11,529 nucleotides of DNA. It comes from Candidatus Rokuibacteriota bacterium (GTDB taxonomy: Bacteria; Methylomirabilota; Methylomirabilia; Rokubacteriales; CSP1-6). The stretch's first letter is position 1. Each line of letters starts with the position of its first letter. Positions 7,258 to 11,529 of this stretch are shown here, piece after piece. The position numbers were made by a program, and so were the translations under genes. The notes under the pieces are model-generated. The model did no database searches and was not told the DNA's origin. It saw only the letters and a program-made list of their open reading frames with translations. Location: NCBI GenBank assembly GCA_016201645.1, contig JACQCL010000069.1, positions 1 to 11,529 on the forward strand, in the 5' to 3' direction.

Positions 7258-7301
7258 ACGCCGGCCGGCTGACCTCGGGGTCCGGACTAAAGGAGCGCGT
7301 G

Positions 7302-8660
7302 GTGAAGCAGGGGCTTCTCTCTGGAGCGATGGGACTGCTCGTCGCGCTGCTGCTCGCCGGCGTGCCGGCCCCAGGCCACGCCCAGCTCTTTCTGGCCTCT
7401 CGTCCCCATCCGGAGTTCATGATCGGCCCGCTGTTCGTGCGCGCCAGCGTCACCCCGGCGCTCGGCCCGGTGACGGTGGACGTGCTGTGGAGCCTCGTCA
7501 TCCCGCCCACACGGAGCGGCGGCGAGTTCGAACAGGACCTCTACCTGCTGTGGCCGGGGTCCGTGACGGGCGACGCGAGCGCCGGCCCACCTGACCCGGC
7601 GTTGGCCCGGTACGTCGAGGCGCGAGGATTTGTCGTGATTGCCGAGGGGCGGCTGGCCCTCTTCGCGCGGGACCTCTATCAGATGGGAAAGGATCGGCCG
7701 CAGGAGCCGGTGGAGGGCGGTGCCCCGTTTGTCACGTTCGTCAGGGCGGGCGGGCCTCTCGGCCTCACCTCTCCCGGGACGTATATCCGGATCCCGTGGA
7801 CGCCCAAGCTCGCTAACCCGACGTGGCTCATGGATCTCAGGATGACCGTCAGCGGGCTCGTCAAGCCCAAGAAGGCGAGCTGGGTCGAAAACGTGTTCAG
7901 GGGGCAGCGGTATCTGATCTCGATCGGCTTCAACGACGTTCGCCACCGCGCGCTGTTTCCGATGTACTTCGAGCACCGGGATCGGATCGTGCGGCTCGCC
8001 GACGATCCGTCGCAGTTGCTGATGAACTTCGCTGACGCCGATCATCTCAAGATCGACGAGGTCGCCCCGCAATCCAGCATCCGCCGCATGAGCGAATCGC
8101 TGGAGAGCACCGAGGTGGTCTCGCTGTTTCTGGATAAATCCGAGGGGCTCAAGCCCCAGATGCTGACGGTTCAATTCGGCTACTTCAAGGGGCTTCAGGC
8201 CTGGGCGCCGATCCTGATCCCCATGCTCTTTTTCATTCTGGGCAACGCCGCCGCGCCCCTGCTGAACCGTCTCTTGGGCCGGATCGTCAAAGGCGTCACC
8301 GCCCGAGTCCGGGTGGGACGGCCAAGCGAGAGTTGGAGCGGCCGCGAAACCGGAGTGGTACTCGCGCGCGAAGCGCTCGCCGGCATCACGCCTGGCGAGA
8401 CGACGTACGATGAGGTGGTCCGCCTGTGCGGGCCGGAGGCCGAGGAGCGGCAGCAGCTCGGCTCGGCGGAGCGGCGCACGCTGGTGTACCGGGGGCGCCG
8501 CGTCGTGCCGCACCGGCGGCGGACGTTCGGCTGGCTCTCCACGGTGAGCCACTGGGACGTGGAGCACCATGAGGTGGAGATCGAGTTCGAGCAGGACCGC
8601 GTGCGCGATGTCCAGGCGCGCGTGCGGCGGTCCCGATTCTCGCATCCCGAGAGCGGGTGA
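7302..8660 (+). CDS. Unrecognised exported/membrane protein with a BamE/SmpA-like C-terminal domain
   Basis: I do not recognise the 452-residue protein as a whole. It opens with a signal peptide (hydrophobic core 9-20, likely cleavage at GHA-QLF, 27/28). Residues 28 to about 297 form a domain I cannot assign, rich in beta-type sequence and Trp/Pro motifs (VLWSLVIPP, TYIRIPWTPKLANPTW). A membrane span (about 298-320, WAPILIPMLFFILGNAAAPLL) is followed by a basic stretch. The last 90 or so residues (from LAGITPGETTYDEVVRLCGP) follow the BamE/SmpA/OmlA pattern: I-x-x-G-x-T-x-x-E-V, a Y-R-G strand, then EIEFEQDRVRDVQ. If the leader is cut, that domain would face the cytoplasm, which is odd for a BamE-like fold. 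Of two adjacent GTG codons, 7302 is preferred because AAAGGAG lies 6 bases upstream. The selenoprotein gene starts 14 bases downstream. Confidence 0.7.
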   Translation: MKQGLLSGAMGLLVALLLAGVPAPGHAQLFLASRPHPEFMIGPLFVRASVTPALGPVTVDVLWSLVIPPTRSGGEFEQDLYLLWPGSVTGDASAGPPDPALARYVEARGFVVIAEGRLALFARDLYQMGKDRPQEPVEGGAPFVTFVRAGGPLGLTSPGTYIRIPWTPKLANPTWLMDLRMTVSGLVKPKKASWVENVFRGQRYLISIGFNDVRHRALFPMYFEHRDRIVRLADDPSQLLMNFADADHLKIDEVAPQSSIRRMSESLESTEVVSLFLDKSEGLKPQMLTVQFGYFKGLQAWAPILIPMLFFILGNAAAPLLNRLLGRIVKGVTARVRVGRPSESWSGRETGVVLAREALAGITPGETTYDEVVRLCGPEAEERQQLGSAERRTLVYRGRRVVPHRRRTFGWLSTVSHWDVEHHEVEIEFEQDRVRDVQARVRRSRFSHPESG

Positions 8661-8674
8661 AGGGAGACACTGCG

Positions 8675-9199
8675 ATGGCGGCGCGACTGCCCTACCTCGA
8701 GCGCGACCAGGTGCCCCCGGAGGTTCAGACCGTGTACGACAACCTCCAGAAGGCCACCGGCCGCGTCCCGAACATCTTCAAGCTCATGGCGCATCACCCG
8801 AAGTCGCTTCCGCCGTTCCTCCAGTGGTATCCGACCCTGCGGGAGGGAGCCCTGGACCTCAAGCTGCGGCAGCTGGCCTACGTGAAGGCCTCGCAGCTCA
8901 ATCGCTGCCAGTACTGAGCGACCCACAATTCGGCCCTCGGTCAGAGGGTCGGCGTCTCCAAGGGGAAGTTCGAGGCGCTGCCGGATTACGCGACGAGCCC
9001 GCTCTTCTCCGATCTGGAGCGCCTGGTAACCCGGTACGCCGAAGAGATGACGCAGAAGGTGCAGGTGGATGGCGTGGTGGTCGAAGCGCTCAAACGGCAT
9101 CTGTCACCCGAGGCGCTGGCGCAGCTCACCTTGAGCGTCGCGGCGGCCAACTTCACCAACCGTTTCAATGACGCCCTGGGCACTGAACTTGAGAGGTAG
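8675..9199 (+). CDS. AhpD/carboxymuconolactone decarboxylase-family selenoprotein (in-frame TGA = Sec81)
   Basis: This 174-residue protein belongs to the alkylhydroperoxidase D-like / CMD family, cytoplasmic thiol enzymes that use a CxxC pair and a nearby His. The N-terminus is typical of the family (LPYLERDQVPPEVQTVYDNL, GRVPNIFKLMAHHP, LRQLAYVKASQLNRCQY). At 8915-8917 the frame meets TGA exactly where the second redox Cys belongs, giving C78-Q-Y-U81-A-T-H84. The same frame then reads through a family-like C-terminus (ATHNSALGQRVGVSKGKFEALPDY ... LSVAAANFTNRFNDALG) to TAG at 9197-9199. A SECIS-like hairpin follows the TGA. The ATG at 8675 has AAGGGAG (8660-8666) 8 bases upstream. A conventional call would stop at 8917 with 80 residues. 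The alternative is a TGC-to-TGA nonsense mutation, less likely because of the exact position, intact downstream frame and hairpin. The substrate is unknown. Confidence 0.87.
8930..8952 (+). promoter_or_regulatory. Bacterial SECIS-like hairpin directing selenocysteine at the TGA at 8915
   Basis: A 9-bp stem (8930-8938 with 8944-8952; two pairs are G-U) closes a five-base loop, GGUCA, with CCCUC/GAGGG forming the upper helix. The loop starts 21 bases after the TGA, inside the spacing known for bacterial SECIS elements (roughly 16-37 bases). It opens with G residues; the E. coli fdhF SECIS also carries GGUC at its apex. A competing 5-bp pairing (GACCC 8920-8924 with GGGTC 8946-8950) is weaker. 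I see no clear bulged U like the one in the E. coli element. Confidence 0.7.
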
Positions 9200-9227
9200 A
9201 CCCTTCACACTGAAAGGAGGCGCAACA

Positions 9228-10034
9228 ATGGAAGCGATTCGACGGGGGATCCTGATCACAGTCGCCCTCATTCTCGTGGCGATCACCGGGCTGGCCGGCT
9301 GGGCGGCGGCCGAGACGATGCTGGACACGATCAAGAAGCGGGGGAATCTCATCGTGGGGGTGAAGAGCGACTTTCCGCCCTTCGGCTACGTGGACTCGAG
9401 CGGGAAGAACCTGGGCTTTGACGTGGACGTGGCCCACCTGTTTGCCCAGGCACTCTTCAAGGACGCGAACAAGGTCGAGCTGGTCGCCGTGACGTCGGGG
9501 AACCGGATCCCGTTCCTTCAGAGCGGGAAGATCGACATCATCATCGCCACGGTGACGGTCACCGATGAGCGCCGGCAGGTGGTCGAGTTCTCGGACCCCT
9601 ACTTCCTGTCCGGGTCGTTGCTGCTGGTCCCCAAGACCAGCGCGATCCGGGGAGTCGAGGACCTGGCGGGCAAGACGGTGGCCGTCATCCAGGGGGCGAT
9701 CCAGGATAAGGACATCGAGCAGCTCGCCCCCAAGGCCAACCGCGTCAAATTCGGCAAGGTCTCCGAGGCGGTCCTGGCGGTGAAGGGCGGGCGGGCCGAC
9801 GCGTTTGCCCAGGATGACATCCTCATCCTGACCCTAGCCAAGGAGAATTCTGACATGAAGGCGGTGGGCAAGCCGTTCATCCCGCGGCCGTACGGGATCG
9901 CCGTCCGGAAGGGCGACCTCGAGTTCATCAAGTGGGTCAACGCCGAGCTCGCGAAGATGAAGAAGGACGGCACGTACGACAAGCTGTGGAAGAAGTATTT
10001 TGCTGACGTCGAGGCGAACCTCGTGAAGCCCTGA
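9228..10034 (+). CDS. Polar amino acid ABC transporter, periplasmic substrate-binding protein
   Basis: This 268-residue member of the SBP_bac_3 family (HisJ/GlnH/FliY type) captures an amino acid or related small solute in the periplasm for the two permeases downstream. The signal peptide spans about 1-28 (IRRG, hydrophobic core, cleavage near WAAA-ETM). There is no lipobox Cys, so the protein is soluble. Family motifs are LDTIKKRGNLIVGVKSDFPPFGY, GFDVDVAHLFAQAL, the SGKIDIIIATVTVTDERRQVVEFSDPY block and KKDGTYDKLWKKYF near the C-terminus. The Arg in TDERR is the usual contact for the substrate carboxylate. The ATG at 9228 has a near-ideal AAAGGAGG (9213-9220) 7 bases upstream, so this gene is probably strongly translated even though the selenoprotein ORF ends only 28 bases before it. 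Substrate identity (glutamate, glutamine, cystine or other) cannot be read from sequence alone. Confidence 0.94.
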   Translation: MEAIRRGILITVALILVAITGLAGWAAAETMLDTIKKRGNLIVGVKSDFPPFGYVDSSGKNLGFDVDVAHLFAQALFKDANKVELVAVTSGNRIPFLQSGKIDIIIATVTVTDERRQVVEFSDPYFLSGSLLLVPKTSAIRGVEDLAGKTVAVIQGAIQDKDIEQLAPKANRVKFGKVSEAVLAVKGGRADAFAQDDILILTLAKENSDMKAVGKPFIPRPYGIAVRKGDLEFIKWVNAELAKMKKDGTYDKLWKKYFADVEANLVKP

Positions 10035-10045
10035 GCGGCAGCCGC

Positions 10046-10708
10046 GTGGGCTATACCTTCGATTGGGCCGCTGTCGGTCGCGGCCTGCCCTATCTCCTCG
10101 ACGGAGCCGGCCTGACCATCTTCATCTCCGCCGTCGCGATGTTCTTCGCCCTCGTCCTGGGGATGGTCATGGCCGCGCTCTCGCAGGTCCCGGGGAGGCT
10201 GATTCCCGGCCTGGTTCGCGCCTACGTGGAGGTGTTCCGGAATACCCCCCTGCTCATCCAGATCTTCATCGTCTACTTCGGCTTGCCGCAGCTCGGCCTG
10301 AGGCTCTCCCCGTTTCTCTCGGGGATCTCGGCCCTCGTGCTATACGCGTCGGCCTATAATGCCGAGGTCTTCCGGGCTGGCCTCGAAGCGGTTCCCTGGG
10401 GCCAGCACGAGGCCGCGCGCTCGACGGGGCTGTCGGCCCTGCAGACGATGCGGTACGTCATCGTCCCCCAGGCCCTGCGCATCTCCTTTCCCGCCCTCGG
10501 AAACAACCTCGTGTCCCTCGTGAAGAACTCGTCGCTCGTCTCCGTCATCGGCATGGTAGATCTGATGTTCGTGGCCAACGACATCTCCTTCAACAACTTC
10601 CGGACCTTCGAGATTTACGGCGCAACGGCTGTCCTCTACGTCGTCCTGGTGCTGGCGCTGACGCGCGCGCTGAGCCTGACGGAACGACGGCTCCTCCAAA
10701 TCCGATGA
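10046..10708 (+). CDS. Amino acid ABC transporter permease (HisM/GlnP type), first subunit
   Basis: This 220-residue inner-membrane permease belongs to the polar amino acid family. It has an N-terminal MetI-like domain beginning LPYLLDGAGLTIFIS, the FRNTPLLIQIFIVYFGLP signature (64-81), and the EAA loop that docks the ATPase (EAARSTGLSALQTMRYVIVP, from residue 122). About five membrane helices are expected. It starts at a GTG (10046) 11 bases after the binding-protein stop. There is no strong Shine-Dalgarno, so translation may depend on coupling. It pairs with the second permease as a heterodimer. The two share the stretch STGLSALQTMRYVI in their EAA loops but differ at many synonymous sites, indicating old paralogues. 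The cognate ATP-binding subunit is not in the window. Confidence 0.93.
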   Translation: MGYTFDWAAVGRGLPYLLDGAGLTIFISAVAMFFALVLGMVMAALSQVPGRLIPGLVRAYVEVFRNTPLLIQIFIVYFGLPQLGLRLSPFLSGISALVLYASAYNAEVFRAGLEAVPWGQHEAARSTGLSALQTMRYVIVPQALRISFPALGNNLVSLVKNSSLVSVIGMVDLMFVANDISFNNFRTFEIYGATAVLYVVLVLALTRALSLTERRLLQIR

Positions 10709-10746
10709 GACATCGTGCGCTCCCGAATGACCTCCGCGCCTTTCGA

Positions 10747-10765
10747 GCGCGGGCTTTGCCCGCGC
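10747..10765. repeat. Perfect GC-rich hairpin between the two permease genes
   Basis: GCGCGGGC-TTT-GCCCGCGC forms a perfect 8-bp stem with a three-base loop in the 106-base gap between the permeases. No T-run follows, so it is not a classical terminator. It looks like a REP/dispersed palindrome unit, or an mRNA element that protects the upstream transcript or reduces read-through. Confidence 0.55.
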
Positions 10766-10789
10766 AACCCTTGGGGGGAGGTGTCGGAA

Positions 10790-10809
10790 GGAGGGCGGAG
10801 CCCCCCTCC
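10790..10809 (+). promoter_or_regulatory. Hairpin with an anti-Shine-Dalgarno-like arm before the second permease
   Basis: GGAGGG (10790-10795) pairs with CCCTCC (10804-10809), ending five bases before the ATG at 10815. The 5' arm is itself a Shine-Dalgarno sequence and the 3' arm an anti-Shine-Dalgarno sequence. The only other ribosome-binding-like sequence, GAGGT (10810-10814), touches the start codon and is too close to work normally. The fold may limit translation of the second permease, or the element may have inserted between the original ribosome-binding site and the start. Confidence 0.4.
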
Positions 10810-10814
10810 GAGGT

Positions 10815-11462
10815 ATGAACTGGGGCGTCGCGATCGAGAACCTGCCGTATCTGCTCCGAGGGTCCGCCAGCACGCTCCTGATTTCGCTGGGAGTCGTCAT
10901 GCTCGGCACGGCGGTCGGGGTCATCTGCGGGCTCGCGCGCTTCATGGCGTGGCGCTGGCTGGCGGCGGCGGTGACAGGGGTGGTCGAGTTCGTCCGGGCG
11001 GTCCCGCTCCTCCTTCAGATCTTCTTCGTCTTCTTCGCGCTGCCGGCCATCGGTCTCAGGATCCCCTCGTTCCCTGCGGCGATCCTGGCCATGAGCCTGT
11101 GGATGATGGCCAACACGGCGGAGGTCGTTCGGGGCGGGATCCAGTCCATCGCCCGGGGACAGTTCGAGGCGGCCAGCTCGACCGGCCTCTCGGCGCTCCA
11201 GACCATGCGCTATGTCATCTTCCCGCAGGCCATCCGGCGAATGCTCCCGCCCTTCGTGGGGGTGTGCACCATTCTCATCAAGGACACGTCGCTGGCGGCC
11301 ATCATCGGGGTGTTCGAGCTGACCCGTGCCGCCCAGGAGACCATCGAGCGGACGTTCCGATCCTTCGAGATCTATCTCGTGACGGCGGTCATCTACTTTC
11401 TCATCTGCTTTCCCCTGACCCAGTTCTCCCAGCGAGCCGAGGCCCGGCTCCAGCGTCCCTAG
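10815..11462 (+). CDS. Amino acid ABC transporter permease (HisM/GlnP type), second subunit
   Basis: This 215-residue partner of the preceding permease opens with the same LPYLLRGSASTLLISL N-terminus. It has VRAVPLLLQIFFVFFALP in the signature helix (60-77) and the ATPase-docking loop EAASSTGLSALQTMRYVIFP starting at residue 118. It inserts in the inner membrane and, with the first permease, should form the import channel fed by the 9228-10034 binding protein. The ATG at 10815 is the only start that preserves the family N-terminus, yet it lacks a properly spaced Shine-Dalgarno. The 106-base hairpin-bearing gap before it is the longest within this operon. The 67 bases after its TAG stop hold nothing I can identify; the ATPase gene may lie further downstream. 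Confidence 0.93.
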   Translation: MNWGVAIENLPYLLRGSASTLLISLGVVMLGTAVGVICGLARFMAWRWLAAAVTGVVEFVRAVPLLLQIFFVFFALPAIGLRIPSFPAAILAMSLWMMANTAEVVRGGIQSIARGQFEAASSTGLSALQTMRYVIFPQAIRRMLPPFVGVCTILIKDTSLAAIIGVFELTRAAQETIERTFRSFEIYLVTAVIYFLICFPLTQFSQRAEARLQRP

Positions 11463-11529
11463 GGGGTATGCTACTCTGGGCAGCCTCCGGACGACCGGGG
11501 GGTCAGGCGCAGCCGGACCGTGGGGTGCC

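Noticed and set aside
7287..8645. Minus-strand open frame of 452 codons opposite the BamE-like-tail protein
   Set aside because: The plus strand has a promoter, Shine-Dalgarno, signal peptide and membrane span; the antisense product shows no domain.
8675..8917. An 80-residue truncated AhpD-like gene or pseudogene
   Set aside because: The frame continues with family-like sequence after the TGA, the TGA replaces exactly the redox cysteine, and a SECIS-like hairpin follows. Read-through as selenocysteine explains all three.
10747..10765. Intrinsic terminator after the first permease
   Set aside because: The stem is perfect, but it is followed by AACCC rather than a T-run, and it sits inside a functional operon.
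11463..11529. Promoter (TATGCT near 11467) or start of the missing ABC ATPase gene
   Set aside because: There is no matching -35 and no open frame with Walker A sequence; the 67 bases are too few to support a call.

Overview
The window is high-GC DNA from a Gram-negative bacterium. It carries a MlaC-type periplasmic lipid carrier, an outer-membrane beta-barrel with a C-terminal aromatic residue, and a LolA-like domain. Soil lineages such as Rokubacteria/NC10 or deep Deltaproteobacteria would fit the base composition, the gene mix and the likely use of selenocysteine. That placement is inference, since no rRNA or marker gene is present.

Region 1 (1-2590) is small metabolic genes. It holds the 3' end of a PduO-type cobalamin adenosyltransferase (+), a MlaC-family lipid carrier (-), then a D-2-hydroxyacid dehydrogenase and a pterin-4a-carbinolamine dehydratase (+). 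Two convergent gene pairs (412-415 and 2587-2590) end in the same way: their stop codons interleave in one CTAG.

Region 2 (2587-7013, minus strand) is a two-gene envelope transport operon. The first gene is a 12-TM MMPL/RND transporter fused in frame to a LolA-like lipoprotein-sorting domain. A 4-base GTGA overlap couples it to a predicted outer-membrane beta-barrel protein. Together they could form an inner membrane-periplasm-outer membrane route for a lipid or other hydrophobic cargo.

Region 3 (7014-7301) is a divergent control region. It has a good sigma-70-type promoter for the rightward genes (TTGACA, 18 bp, TAGAAT), an extended -10 for the leftward operon, and several perfect or near-perfect dyads.

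Region 4 (7302-11462, plus strand) looks like one operon. It contains an unrecognised exported/membrane protein with a BamE-like C-terminal domain, an AhpD/carboxymuconolactone decarboxylase-family protein, and a polar amino acid ABC importer (binding protein and two permeases; the ATPase is not in the window).

The main discovery is in the AhpD-like gene. Its reading frame is interrupted by a TGA (8915-8917) exactly where the second redox cysteine of the CxxC motif belongs. The family sequence continues in frame for 93 more codons to a TAG. A 9-bp hairpin with a GGUCA loop begins 12 bases after the TGA, placed as a bacterial SECIS should be. I read this as a selenoprotein with a Cys-Gln-Tyr-Sec active site (Sec81). 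A standard gene caller would cut it to 80 residues and leave the rest as unannotated sequence.
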